Shown here: in pieces, positions 41,392 through 50,093 of the stretch | Position numbering within the stretch: the stretch's first letter is position 1 | How the letters are laid out: every line of letters begins with the position of its first letter | NCBI GenBank assembly: GCA_963605415.1 | Contig: CAVCUL010000010.1 | Location: 10,339 to 74,338 of the forward strand | Source of the DNA: CAG-217 sp963605415 | GTDB lineage: Bacteria > Bacillota > Clostridia > Oscillospirales > Acutalibacteraceae | Reading direction: 5' to 3' | DNA length: 64,000 nt | The notes under the pieces: model-generated | Databases searched by the model: none | Told to the model about the DNA's origin: nothing | Seen by the model: the letters and a program-made list of their open reading frames with translations, nothing else | Made by a program: the position numbers and the translations under genes

Positions 41392-41425
41392 ACAAAAGCG
41401 CACACCCGCGGGCGTGCGCTTTTGT
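41392..41425 (+). terminator. Intrinsic terminator after XRE gene
   Basis: ACAAAAGCGCAC (41392-41403) pairs perfectly with GTGCGCTTTTGT (41414-41425). Confidence 0.75.
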
Positions 41426-41662
41426 CTATAAGAAAGGGGAGAATGAAAGCAAAGTGGAAGGCGGAAAACAGAAAACAATGAGATATTGTTAAGGGTTTGG
41501 TGGGAAAAGAAAAATGAAAAGAAAAGAAGGGGCGTTTCCCGCCTTTCGAGTATTAGTATACCGGCTAAAAGTGAGCGGAATATAGAAATAAAATGAAGAA
41601 TTTGCAAATTCGGTTAACACTTTTCGGATAAAATATGACCATTTTGTTTCTTTTTTAAAAAA

Positions 41663-41691
41663 TTGTCAAAACCGGTCGAAGGCGTTAAAAT
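41663..41691 (+). promoter_or_regulatory. Promoter without a coding gene
   Basis: TTGTCA (41663-41668), 17 bases, TAAAAT (41686-41691), in an A+T-rich 825-base gap with no convincing ORF. Confidence 0.45.
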
Positions 41692-41750
41692 GTCTTAAAT
41701 ATTTGCGCCATTTGTCGGTTAAACGGCGGAGACTCCAGTAAGAAGTCTGG

Positions 41751-41808
41751 AAAATGTAAACAAAATGTAAACAAACGAAAAAAGGTATTTTCATTTCGAT
41801 TGTATAAT
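41751..41808 (+). promoter_or_regulatory. 11-bp tandem repeat upstream of TATAAT
   Basis: AAAATGTAAAC is repeated exactly at 41751-41761 and 41762-41772. A perfect TATAAT lies at 41803-41808 without a good -35, which fits an activator-dependent promoter. Confidence 0.45.
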
Positions 41809-41814
41809 GGTATT

Positions 41815-42011
41815 CTTTACTTACCCGAAGCGATTCGGGTATTCGGCGGAAAACGGTGTACCCGGAGGCTAGGTACTCTTCTCTTTCTTTTTTCATTTCT
41901 TTTTAATTTTTTCTTTGATTTTTCACTTACTTAGGCCGTTTTTAAAAAGACTCCAATCCCCCGAATCTTTAAGCACAAAACCACAGGCAGCTGCCTGTGG
42001 TTTTCCTTTTT
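41815..42011 (+). ncRNA. Candidate structured non-coding RNA
   Basis: Downstream of TATAAT 41803 there is a strong hairpin ACCCGAAGCGATTCGGGT, then GTACC...GGTAC with a GGAGG-containing loop, a long pyrimidine tract, and a perfect terminator. No ORF with a ribosome binding site is present. The region is much A+T-richer than neighbouring genes. It matches no RNA family that I can name; a promoter, structure and terminator are the only support. Confidence 0.35.
41977..42011 (+). terminator. Perfect-palindrome terminator
   Basis: AAAACCACAGGCAG is followed directly by its complement CTGCCTGTGGTTTT, then a T-rich tract. No gene ends here, so it implies an unannotated upstream transcript. Confidence 0.75.
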
Positions 42012-42024
42012 GTATAAATGGATA

Positions 42025-42066
42025 AAACAACAGGCGCACCACCGGGTGCGCCTGTTGTTTGCTTTA
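42025..42066. terminator. Second strong hairpin
   Basis: AAACAACAGGCGCACC (42025-42040) pairs with GGTGCGCCTGTTGTTT (42045-42060). It may terminate transcription from either side. Confidence 0.6.
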
Positions 42067-42085
42067 AGCTTATTTAATCCTACAT

Positions 42086-42201
42086 AATCCCTCCGGGTTT
42101 GCCTACGGCAAACCCACCTCCCTTTACAAGGGAGGCAAATCGGTATCAATATCTAAGCCCCCCTTGCAAAGGGGGGAAGCGGCGTAGCCGCAGGGGGGAT
42201 T
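42086..42201 (+). repeat. Dispersed palindromic repeat, family A, copy 2
   Basis: 116 bp between AATCCCTCC (42086-42094) and GGGGGGATT (42193-42201). It contains GGGTTTGCCTACGGCAAACCC, CTCCCTTTACAAGGGAG, CCCCCCTTGCAAAGGGGGG and GCGGCGTAGCCGC hairpins. It ends 7 bases before the DUF368 gene's stop and may serve as that gene's terminator. Confidence 0.7.
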
Positions 42202-42207
42202 GAACGG

Positions 42208-43098
42208 TTAATCCTTTTTCTCCTGTTTCTTCTCCAGCTTGGTCTTGACCACTTGCAGCAGGATGATCAGCACCAGGCCGATCAGGAAGAAGGGAATGCT
42301 GAAATTGTCTTTATTCAGCATAGCATTGGCCTTATCCACCGTTACCGGGCCACTGACGATGGCATACAGAGAACCGACGAGCATGCCTAAAATCAGCATG
42401 ACCATTTGGCCACGATGCTTTTCCAAGCTCTTTTGGATGCCGCGCACCGAGCCCAGCGCACCGCAGATAATGCCCACGCCAAAGACAATGATCATGGGCA
42501 GTACTGCAAAGCGCAGGTGCAGCAGCTCCTTAACGCCGTTGATTACCGGTAGATAGACGCCGAAGATCAGCAGTACCGTAGAGCCGGAAATCCCCGGCAA
42601 AAACATAGCCATAATGGCCACAGCCCCGGATACAAACAAATACAGCGCTGAGGACAGGGAAAAGCTGGCCAAGTCAATTTGACCCACAGACACACGGGAA
42701 TTCATATAGGTCAGGGCAGCAACAATGGCAATGCCCAGAAGCACAAAGGGCGTGTATTGCCATTTCTTTTGAATGCAGGCATATTCCTCTTTTGCAATGA
42801 TAAAGATAGAGGGAAAAATGAAGCCCAAAAACAAAGACGACACGGCGTAAATATTGGTCTCAAAAAATTTGGTGAGTACCAGAACCGCCAAAATCATTCC
42901 CACGGCCCAGCCGAGGAACAGCTTGATCAGATAGATCAGACCCTCTTTTTTTTCTTCCTTTTTGCCATAGAAAACCTGATCAATGGAGCCGATGAATTTG
43001 TCATAAAAACCCAGAATCAGAGCAATGGTACCGCCGGACACACCGGGTACGCTGTCGGCCAATGCCATGCAAAAGCCGTTGAACATGGTTCGGATCAT
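42208..43098 (-). CDS. DUF368 membrane protein, likely undecaprenyl-phosphate translocase (PopT-like)
   Basis: 296 residues, about eight membrane helices. The two inverted-repeat signatures of the family are present: ALADSVPGVSGGTIALILGF near residues 12-31 and MFLPGISGSTVLLIFGVYLP near 185-204. DUF368 proteins have been identified as flippases that return undecaprenyl phosphate to the inner leaflet for wall synthesis. ATG 43098 has AGGAGG 6 bases upstream; the reading frame extends further but lacks support. It follows the PHP gene on the same strand. Confidence 0.88.
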   Translation of the reverse strand: MIRTMFNGFCMALADSVPGVSGGTIALILGFYDKFIGSIDQVFYGKKEEKKEGLIYLIKLFLGWAVGMILAVLVLTKFFETNIYAVSSLFLGFIFPSIFIIAKEEYACIQKKWQYTPFVLLGIAIVAALTYMNSRVSVGQIDLASFSLSSALYLFVSGAVAIMAMFLPGISGSTVLLIFGVYLPVINGVKELLHLRFAVLPMIIVFGVGIICGALGSVRGIQKSLEKHRGQMVMLILGMLVGSLYAIVSGPVTVDKANAMLNKDNFSIPFFLIGLVLIILLQVVKTKLEKKQEKKD

Positions 43099-43204
43099 AA
43101 GAAGTCCTCCTGGAAAATTTGATATCCACAACACTATATCATATTTTGCCCGGCTTGTATGCACTTTTGCGTAAAATTTTACCAAGACTTAACATAGAAA
43201 TGTA

Positions 43205-43240
43205 AAATAAAACAGACCGAATACGAATCGGTCTGTTTTA
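43205..43240 (-). terminator. Terminator of PHP-domain gene
   Basis: AAAACAGACCGA (43209-43220) pairs with TCGGTCTGTTTT (43228-43239); a T-rich tract follows on the reverse strand. Confidence 0.8.
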
Positions 43241-43248
43241 TGTCTTCG

Positions 43249-44142
43249 TTATTCTGCCTCATGAGCGGCACGGGCAGCGGCCTCTTTTTCCGCTCTGCGC
43301 AGGGCACGCTTTTTCTTGGCCTTGTAGCCCAGCAGCTTGTCCACCCATTCCTGGGGGGTGGTGCAGGTGCCCAGAGTCACGGTCTTGGCGCCGTATATAC
43401 CATGGAAATCAGAGCCGCCGGTCATCAACAGGTCATGCGCCTTGCAAATATCTGCCAGGCGGTGCACATCGTTCTCCGTTGCAGAGGGGTGCCACACCTC
43501 AATGCCGTCCAGCCCCAGATCAATGTATTTTTCAATCTCGTCAAAGTTGTCATAAAAGGCCGGGTGGGCCAGCACTGCAATGCCGCCGGCGCCGTGCACC
43601 TCTTCCAGCACCTCCTCAATGGGCGGGTACTTGGTGGGTGCCAGCACATTGGTCTCGCTCTCGCGGCTGAACAGCGCATGGAACAGATCGCCGAAAATCT
43701 CATTGGTATAGCCTGCGTCCATCAGGGCGTGCATAATATGCTGCTTATAAAGATTGGTGGAGCCGGAAGCGTGAGAGATAATAAAATCCGAGGTAATGGG
43801 GAAGCGGCCGGCTACCTTGAGCATCATGATCTGCCCGGCCCGCTTGCGGGCAATGGAGGTGCGCTTGCACAGTCCTTCCAGCCGATCCGGTGCGTCTGCC
43901 AGGTAGCAGAGAATGTGCACCTTTTTGCCGGCCTCATTATCAATCGCGCTGATTTCCACGCCGGGGATCACATTTACCCCGTAGCGCTTGCCGATTACTT
44001 TGCCCCGCACGGTGCCTGCAAGGCAGTCATGGTCCGTGATGGCGATAGTGTCAATGCCGCTTTTTTGGGCAATGACGATCAGATCCTCAATCCCTACAGA
44101 GCCGTCGCTGAGTTTTGTATGACAATGTAAATCTGCGGCCAT
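43249..44142 (-). CDS. PHP-domain phosphoesterase
   Basis: 297 residues. PHP metal-site motifs are all present: DLHCHTKLSDGS near residue 4, ITDHDCLAG near 36, PGVEIS near 66, VLAHPAFYDNFDEIEKYIDL near 190, and GGSDFHG near 245. The arrangement resembles the YciV/TrpH family (nucleoside 3',5'-bisphosphate phosphatase / RNase AM). The tail is Lys/Arg/Ala-rich. ATG 44142 is preferred to 44148 by spacing from AAGGAG. Confidence 0.88.
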   Translation of the reverse strand: MAADLHCHTKLSDGSVGIEDLIVIAQKSGIDTIAITDHDCLAGTVRGKVIGKRYGVNVIPGVEISAIDNEAGKKVHILCYLADAPDRLEGLCKRTSIARKRAGQIMMLKVAGRFPITSDFIISHASGSTNLYKQHIMHALMDAGYTNEIFGDLFHALFSRESETNVLAPTKYPPIEEVLEEVHGAGGIAVLAHPAFYDNFDEIEKYIDLGLDGIEVWHPSATENDVHRLADICKAHDLLMTGGSDFHGIYGAKTVTLGTCTTPQEWVDKLLGYKAKKKRALRRAEKEAAARAAHEAE

Positions 44143-44276
44143 AACCATATACTCCTTCCAAAGGATAACCGTGAAAATTAGACAAAATAAGTCCTGTTCG
44201 TATATTTTACCATTCTAAAGCCGTTGTTTCAAGTGGTTTTTTGTATATTCTACCAAAAACAGACCGATTTTTTTTG

Positions 44277-44828
44277 TTACTTTTGCTCAAATTCTGCCAA
44301 TGCGCGAGATAACCGACTGATGGGCAGTCCCACCACATTAAAGTAATCGCCCTGAATTGCCTCCACCAGCAGGGCACCGTAGCCCTGAATACCGTAGGCG
44401 CCGGCTTTGTCCATACACTCGCCGGTGGCGATGTAGGCGTCGATCTCCGCCGCCGTCAGGTCAAAAAAGTGCACCTTGGTCTCGCAGGAAAAAGTCAGGT
44501 GCCGCTCTCCCTGCACCAGGCTGACACCGGTAAACACGCTGTGCCACCGACCGCTCAGACGGGTGATCATCTGCCGGGCTTCCGCTTCATCGGCAGGTTT
44601 ACCCAGAATATCGCCGTCCACAGCCACCACCGTGTCGGCGCCGATGACGATCTGCGCTCCATCATTTAGGGGCAGCGCCTTGCGCAGGGACAGCTGCTCA
44701 ACAGCCGCTGCCGGAGCGATGCCTGCAGGCAGGCGCTCGTCCACATTTGTGCCCTGTACGGTAAAATCCGTGGTGATATGCGCCAGCAGCTCACGCCGCC
44801 GGGGCGAATTGGAAGCTAAGATTATCAT
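44277..44828 (-). CDS. maf: Maf nucleotide pyrophosphatase
   Basis: 183 residues, normal length. Hydrolyses non-canonical nucleoside triphosphates (dTTP/UTP type) as a house-cleaning enzyme and is linked to septation control in Bacillus. N-terminal LASNSPRRRELLAHI, IGADTVVAVDGDILGKPADE, RMIT region with SGRWHSVFTGVSLV, and AGAYGIQGYGALLVEAIQGDYFNVVGLP (given as AGAYGIQGYGALL and GDYFNVVGLP) are all family motifs. It overlaps the U32 gene by 4 bases, in the order zapA, U32, maf. Confidence 0.96.
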   Translation of the reverse strand: MIILASNSPRRRELLAHITTDFTVQGTNVDERLPAGIAPAAAVEQLSLRKALPLNDGAQIVIGADTVVAVDGDILGKPADEAEARQMITRLSGRWHSVFTGVSLVQGERHLTFSCETKVHFFDLTAAEIDAYIATGECMDKAGAYGIQGYGALLVEAIQGDYFNVVGLPISRLSRALAEFEQK

Positions 44829-46834
44829 AACGCACCTCGCTGATACAGCCCTCGGGTGTAGGGAAAATCGGGCTTTTGCCCGGCAGCGAACAGATCCAGC
44901 ACCTGCTGCACCTGCTGCCGACTTTCAACAGAAAAATAAAAATGAGCATAGGCGGTGTGCACCTCCCGCATACGGTCGCCCATATAAAGGGGCACCCCGT
45001 TGAGCAGCTGGGTACAGCCGTAGGAACTGCATACCACCGGGAAAGTACAGCCCTTGCGATCCGTCAGTTTGCCCTGCTTTTTGCAGGCAGCGCAACCGAT
45101 ATGGGCTTGCACCGGGCAGTTGCGGGTGAGCATTAAGGGCAGGTGACCGTACACCACCGCGCCCACATCGCTGCCGTTTGCCGCCAGGCGGTTTACATCC
45201 TCTAAGCGCAGCTCAAAACTGGCCAGCGGATGAGGCAGCAGGTGGGCGGTGCGGCTGTTAAACACATTCAGGCCAAAGTCGCCGTAAGGCTCCAGCCCTG
45301 CCGTCCGGGCGATCAGCACCGCGCCCGGGTCCGGGCACAGGGCGGTTTTTACCCCCGCTGCTTTCAGTATTGCCAATTCCTGGCAGATTTTATTCTCTAT
45401 GCCAAAGACGCCTCGGGGCAGCTCCACCCCGGCACTGTGGGCCAGCAGGGTGTCTGCAGGGGTGCCAAGGGGCAGGAAGATTCGCCGAAAAGGGTGGTTC
45501 TCCGGGATTTGCGCCGCATTGGCAAAGCGGGCGGTGTAGTAGGGCTTGCCCGCTGTGCCGCCAATGGGCAGAGGCGGTAAGGGCCGCCGCTCCACAGGCT
45601 GCGGGGGCTTGGCTTCCAGCTGATCGGCAACCGCTCGCCGCAGGGCGTTAATGGCCGCTGCCGGCAGAAACAGGCCGTCGTCTATTTCAACATTTATAGT
45701 CTTTACATAATAAGGAGTGCCGCCCCATTTGCCCAGCCGCTGTGCCAGGCTCTCTGCCGTCAGGGCAGCGTTGCGGGCAGGCTGGGGCACATCGCCGTTT
45801 GCGGTCACCGTGCGGCCGTCTAAGGTGGCACGCAGGGTCACCGGTTCCCCGGTGCGGCAGGTGGCTTGCAACTCCAGTCCCAGCAGGGGCTGCTCTTTCT
45901 CATAAGTATGGGCCAGATCCCGCAGCACTGTGTTGGCGGCGGTCACATCTGCCTTGCTGCGCACGCCGAACATGGCGCTGCCCCGTCGATCGGTAAAATA
46001 TCCGTCGGTAAACCCGCTGCGGGAGAACACGCTTTGCAGCTGCTGCTCGTCTGCCGGGTTCAGGTGTCCGGCAATGGCGTGCTTCACCGCCGTTACGGCG
46101 GCGGCCACATATTCCGGCCGTTTCATGCGGCCCTCAATTTTTAAGGACAGCACACCCAGATCGCCGATCTCTTGTAGGTGGCGCACCAGGCTCAGGTCTT
46201 TCAAACTCAAATCGCAGCTGCCGCTGGCGTCTGCGGAGAAAGGCAGGCGGCAAGGCTGGGCGCAAAGCCCCCGGTTGCCGCTGCGGGCGCCCAGCACGGA
46301 GGACAGATAGCACTGCCCGCTGACACACATACAAAGTGCCCCGTGCACAAACAGTTCCAGCTCCATTTGGGTACTGCGGCGGATCTCTGCGATCTCCTCC
46401 GCTGTCATTTCTCTGGGCAGCACCGCCCGGCGAAAGCCCATTTGTTCCAGCGCACGGAACCCGGCGGGGGTGGTGACGCTGCACTGGGTGGAGGCGTGCA
46501 GGTGCACACCCGGGTACACGGCCGCCAGTGCGGCAGCCAGGCCCAGGTCTTGCACGATAAAGGCGTCTACCCCGGCGTCCAGTGCGTCACCGGCAGCCGC
46601 AAGGGCACCGGGCAGCTCGCTGTCACTGACCAGGGTGTTCAGGGTCATATACACTTTTACGCCGCGGGTGTGGCAATACTGTACGGCCTCTTGCAGCGCT
46701 GAGGGCGAAAAATTGCCGGCGCCTCGCCGGGCGTTAAAGGTCTGCCCTCCCAGGTAGACCGCATGGGCGCCACAGCGAACACCGGCAATTAACGACTCCA
46801 TGCTGCCTGCCGGAGCCAAAATCTCAAACTGCAT
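44825..46834 (-). CDS. U32 family peptidase (RlhA-like)
   Basis: 669 residues. N-terminal U32 barrel: FEILAPAGSMESLIAGVRCG, VYLGGQTFNARRGAGNF, and the signature MELELFVHGALCMCVSGQCY near 160-180, with CYLSSVLGARSGNRG and the Cys in CAQPCRLPF, cysteines that bind an iron-sulfur cluster in RlhA. The DUF3656-like middle covers about 340-480, and a second cysteine group appears near 600 (HIGCAACKKQGKLTDRKGC). RlhA hydroxylates 23S rRNA; peptidase activity is not established. Lies 2 bases after zapA, a common Clostridia arrangement. Confidence 0.92.
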   Translation of the reverse strand: MQFEILAPAGSMESLIAGVRCGAHAVYLGGQTFNARRGAGNFSPSALQEAVQYCHTRGVKVYMTLNTLVSDSELPGALAAAGDALDAGVDAFIVQDLGLAAALAAVYPGVHLHASTQCSVTTPAGFRALEQMGFRRAVLPREMTAEEIAEIRRSTQMELELFVHGALCMCVSGQCYLSSVLGARSGNRGLCAQPCRLPFSADASGSCDLSLKDLSLVRHLQEIGDLGVLSLKIEGRMKRPEYVAAAVTAVKHAIAGHLNPADEQQLQSVFSRSGFTDGYFTDRRGSAMFGVRSKADVTAANTVLRDLAHTYEKEQPLLGLELQATCRTGEPVTLRATLDGRTVTANGDVPQPARNAALTAESLAQRLGKWGGTPYYVKTINVEIDDGLFLPAAAINALRRAVADQLEAKPPQPVERRPLPPLPIGGTAGKPYYTARFANAAQIPENHPFRRIFLPLGTPADTLLAHSAGVELPRGVFGIENKICQELAILKAAGVKTALCPDPGAVLIARTAGLEPYGDFGLNVFNSRTAHLLPHPLASFELRLEDVNRLAANGSDVGAVVYGHLPLMLTRNCPVQAHIGCAACKKQGKLTDRKGCTFPVVCSSYGCTQLLNGVPLYMGDRMREVHTAYAHFYFSVESRQQVQQVLDLFAAGQKPDFPYTRGLYQRGAL

Positions 46835-46836
46835 AT

Positions 46837-47196
46837 TTACTTATTCTCAGCAATGCGCTCACGCAGGGAGCTGATCTCCCGGTTGAGCCGCTCAATCTCC
46901 CGGCGCGCCACATCCACTTCCATTCGGGCGCGGGCGCTGTCCTCTAAATAATCCTTGATCTGGGCACGCAGATTGTCAGAGGAGGCGGTGGACTTCTTGC
47001 AGGTATCTGCCTTGTCCAGCGCGGTGAGCACCGCCGCCTGGGTCACAGACAGGCTGGGGTTCTCGTTGATAATGCTACGCATTTCTTTATCCAGTTCCTC
47101 GGCCAGCTCCTCCACATACTCCGGCGCATCGTCGGTGAGCACCGTGTAGGCGGAACCGCCGATCTTTAAGTGTACTCTGTTTTTTGCCATTGCCAT
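46837..47196 (-). CDS. zapA: Cell division protein ZapA
   Basis: 119 residues. NRVHLKIGGSAYTVLTDDAP opens the ZapA domain, followed by YVEELAEELDKEMRSI and SVTQAAVLTALDKADTC, then a coiled coil (ARREIERLNREISSLRERIAEN). ZapA crosslinks FtsZ filaments. A longer frame exists, but ATG 47196 is favoured by AAAGGG 8 bases upstream; ATG 47190 is an alternative. Operon with the U32 and maf genes. Confidence 0.9.
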   Translation of the reverse strand: MAMAKNRVHLKIGGSAYTVLTDDAPEYVEELAEELDKEMRSIINENPSLSVTQAAVLTALDKADTCKKSTASSDNLRAQIKDYLEDSARARMEVDVARREIERLNREISSLRERIAENK

Positions 47197-47516
47197 CACC
47201 ATTGCCCTTTCGGCTCTATCTAAAGTTGCAGTCGCGGCGCCGCAGTCTCGCAAGGGAACTACGAACCCATCGACAAAATATCCTACATTTAGTATAGCAA
47301 GGAAAGAAAGGCTTGTCAATCCAAATTCCCACCGGGTGAAAAGTGTAACGATTTATTCACAAAATGCCGTATAATCGTTCAAAATTAACCGCTATACTAT
47401 AAATTGTAAGGCGAAGGCCTTATGGGGAAAACTTTTTTCCACTTTTTCTATTCATATATCCTCTATAACGGAAAGGGCCGCAGTGTTATGCTGCGGCTCT
47501 TTTCGTTTTTACGGCT
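47197..47516. other. Non-coding gap between zapA and MATE gene
   Basis: No gene seen. It holds a hairpin CCGCAG...CTGCGG at 47478-47500 with T-rich flanks, probably the terminator of the MATE gene (47517). A TATAAT (47370-47375) and the small hairpin TAAGGCGAAGGCCTTA are present, without a clear -35. Upstream promoter of zapA is not clear. Confidence 0.5.
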
Positions 47517-48875
47517 TTACGGCGTGGGTACTGATTTGGCTTTGCGCTGCAACAGGGCAAAGGCCACCAGGCAGATGGCGACGGACAAGAGAGACCCGGC
47601 AGCGGTAGCCAGTCCCATGGGAAACAGGGTGTCCGGGAAGTACAGCGAGGTAAAATACACTCCGGGCACACGCACCAGCGAGATGGACAAAATATTGTGC
47701 AAAAAGCTAAGCCCGGAGCGGCCACAGGCGCAGAAATAGCCGCTAAAGCAGAAGTGCACGCCTGCAAAAATACAGTCAAAAATGTAGCCGCGCAGGTACT
47801 GGCCGCCCAACCGGATCACCTGGGCACCGGCGGCGGTGGTATCCGTTGTAAACAGGGATACTGCCGGCTCGGCGACAAACTGAATGATTACCGTCACGAT
47901 GGCCCCAAAGCCCACAGCCAGCAGCAGGGCGTAGCGCAGGGTTTGCACTGCCCGGCGAGGCTTGCCGGCGCCGATACACTGGGCACCCAGGGCGGACACG
48001 GTAGACAGCATGGACGAGGGCACCAGGAACAAAAAGCTGATGATCTTTTCCACAATGCCAACGGCGGCGGCGTCATTCAGCCCCCGGCGATTGGCGATAA
48101 TGGTAATGATGATAAACGCCACCTGGATCAGCCCGTCTTGCAGGGCAATGGGCACGCCGATTTTCAAAATGGCGCCGGTGACCGGGCGGCTGGGTCGCAG
48201 ATCCGCCTTTTGCAGGCGAATACCGCTGCCCCCGCGTTTTAAGGACAGCAGGGCGACCGCCACGCTGACCCCTTGGCTCAGGGTGGTGCCCAAAGCGGCG
48301 CCGGTGGGACCCATGTGCAGCGGGCCCATAAACAGGCAATCCAGCACCACATTGCAGGCACAGGCCACGGCGATAAAGTACATGGGCCGCTTGCTGTCGC
48401 CCATACCGCGGAAGATGGCACTGATAATGTTATAGGCTGTGATAAAGGGAATGCCCAAAAAACACACGGTCAGGTAAGCGACAGTGCCCTCCACCGCTTC
48501 CGTGGGGGTAGACACCAAACGAACCAGTGTGTGACGCAGCAACAGCAAAATCACCGTGAGCACCAGTGACAGACCGAAAAACAGGGTAACGGTGTTGCCG
48601 GTAAAGCGCCCGGCCCGCCGCCGATCTCCGGCACCTACCGCCTGGCCGATGCAAACGGTGGTGCCCATGGCCAGCCCTACCAGCATCACGGTGAGCATGT
48701 GCATCACCTGAGAGCCTACGGACACGGCAGTGGTATCGGCCACCGTACCAAAACGGCCGATAATCAGCAGATCCGCCATCCCATACAGGGTTTGTAAAAA
48801 ATAAGAAAGCAGGTACGGCAGAGAAAAGCGCAAAATGCTTTGCAACACGCTGCCGGTGGTCCAGTTTTTTTCCAT
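47517..48875 (-). CDS. MATE-family efflux transporter
   Basis: 452 residues with twelve membrane helices, the normal MATE length. Motifs: LLSYFLQTLYGMADLLIIGRFG in helix 1-2 (given as LLSYFLQTLYG and MADLLIIGRFG), GMGDSKRPMYFIAVACACNV, MGPTGAALGTTLSQGVSVAV, and RGLNDAAAVGIVEKIISFLF. It exports cationic drugs or metabolites using a sodium or proton gradient. ATG 48875 has GAGGAC upstream. Single gene. Confidence 0.94.
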   Translation of the reverse strand: MEKNWTTGSVLQSILRFSLPYLLSYFLQTLYGMADLLIIGRFGTVADTTAVSVGSQVMHMLTVMLVGLAMGTTVCIGQAVGAGDRRRAGRFTGNTVTLFFGLSLVLTVILLLLRHTLVRLVSTPTEAVEGTVAYLTVCFLGIPFITAYNIISAIFRGMGDSKRPMYFIAVACACNVVLDCLFMGPLHMGPTGAALGTTLSQGVSVAVALLSLKRGGSGIRLQKADLRPSRPVTGAILKIGVPIALQDGLIQVAFIIITIIANRRGLNDAAAVGIVEKIISFLFLVPSSMLSTVSALGAQCIGAGKPRRAVQTLRYALLLAVGFGAIVTVIIQFVAEPAVSLFTTDTTAAGAQVIRLGGQYLRGYIFDCIFAGVHFCFSGYFCACGRSGLSFLHNILSISLVRVPGVYFTSLYFPDTLFPMGLATAAGSLLSVAICLVAFALLQRKAKSVPTP

Positions 48876-48938
48876 AATCGTCCTCGCGCAATAGAATGTA
48901 CCTATTATACACGCTTCACCTGCAAAATTGCAAGGACG

Positions 48939-48974
48939 AAAAAACCCGCTCCCGGCCAAGGAGCGGTTTTTTCG
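48939..48974 (-). terminator. Intrinsic terminator after AraC gene
   Basis: AAAAAACCCGCTCC (48939-48952) pairs with GGAGCGGTTTTTT (48960-48972) with one mismatch. Confidence 0.75.
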
Positions 48975-49077
48975 TATGCAAACAGGTAAAAATCAGTGCG
49001 CGCGTCAATCTGTTGCGGATAAACGCAGTTGATTGCGGAGGGCTTGCTGTCACATTCGGGCAAACCCGTCTTGGGTA

Positions 49078-49920
49078 CTATTTATCTTTGCCGTTATCGT
49101 GTGCTTTTCGTTTGTATTCCGTAGGGGTGATTTTGAATTTTTGTTTGAATGCTGTTGTAAAGGCGGAGGCGCAGGAATACCCGCATCTGGCAGCACAGGC
49201 ATCAATGGAGATATTTTCGCTTTCCAGAAAAGAGGCAGCCATGGCCATTTTTGATTCATAGCGCAGCTTTTTGAAGGACGCATTGTAATAATCTTTGATA
49301 ATCCGCTCCGCCTGCCTTGGGGATACGCCCATGCCTCTTGCAAAATCATTAAGGGTAATCTTGCTGCAGTCATTTTGCAGCAGCGTATCTAAAATCCAAG
49401 AGCGGTTCTCGTTTAGATCTGCGTCCTCCGGCGGCAACAGTGCGCTTGCGTTATCCGGATAATAAAGCCGCGTCAGCTCAACAATCATTTGCAACACAAG
49501 CGCAGACAAAACGCTCTCTTGCCAGAGCCCGCTTTTATCCCGTTCCGTAACCAACCGGTTGAATATTTTGCGCAGTTGGGGACTGCACTTTCCGATCCAA
49601 AATGGCTTTGAGGCGAAAAATCGAAGGGCGGTATCGTCAATTTTGCCGAGGATTTTCAAATAAATGCCCACCTCAAGCACCGGGTCGTCTGTGCTTGAAA
49701 GCTGCTTGTGGAGAACATTGGGTCCGGTGACAAAAAGAGAATTTTTCTTAATGTCATAGCGGTTTTTGTCTGTTTCTAAAACGCCGGTACCGCCGGCGAT
49801 ATAATGGATTTCGTATCCGTTTTTTGCGTGGGAATGCATTTGGACAACAGAATCCAGCGTATCGTAAAATATCTTAAAAAGCTGAATGCGGCAGCCGTTG
49901 TAGTTGAATGATAGGATCAT
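49078..49920 (-). CDS. AraC-family regulator with cupin sensor
   Basis: 280 residues. N-terminal cupin-like half (SVVQMHSHAKNGYEIHYIAG with a His, Glu and His pattern near 30-45, GTGVLETDKNRYDI). C-terminal HTH pair: LLQNDCSKITLNDFARGMGV then SPRQAERIIKDYYNASFKKL, and SIDACAARCGYSCASAFTTAF with KFKITPTEYKRKA. The start ATG 49920 is placed by GAGG 7 bases upstream; ATG 49932 is an alternative. Divergent from a GH4-EEP-metallophosphoesterase operon that it likely activates. Codons are A+T-richer than in the wall cluster. Confidence 0.9.
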   Translation of the reverse strand: MILSFNYNGCRIQLFKIFYDTLDSVVQMHSHAKNGYEIHYIAGGTGVLETDKNRYDIKKNSLFVTGPNVLHKQLSSTDDPVLEVGIYLKILGKIDDTALRFFASKPFWIGKCSPQLRKIFNRLVTERDKSGLWQESVLSALVLQMIVELTRLYYPDNASALLPPEDADLNENRSWILDTLLQNDCSKITLNDFARGMGVSPRQAERIIKDYYNASFKKLRYESKMAMAASFLESENISIDACAARCGYSCASAFTTAFKQKFKITPTEYKRKAHDNGKDK

Positions 49921-50030
49921 AGCATACCTCATGTTTTTGTTGTCTTTAATTATACTGCTGCCGTGTCCTGATTTCAACAAATTTCTGATAACACGACATA
50001 AGATAGAAAGTTGTTGTCGCTTTATATACT

Positions 50031-50058
50031 TTCATTACAGTCGTAATACGATTATAAT
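50031..50058 (+). promoter_or_regulatory. GH4 operon promoter with central palindrome
   Basis: TTCATT (50031-50036), 16 bases, perfect TATAAT (50053-50058). TCGTAATACGA (50041-50051) is an 11-bp palindrome inside the spacer; a candidate AraC-family contact, though placement is unusual. Confidence 0.4.
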
Positions 50059-50093
50059 TAGAATAGATTTGAATGGAGTTTGGAGGTTCAAAG

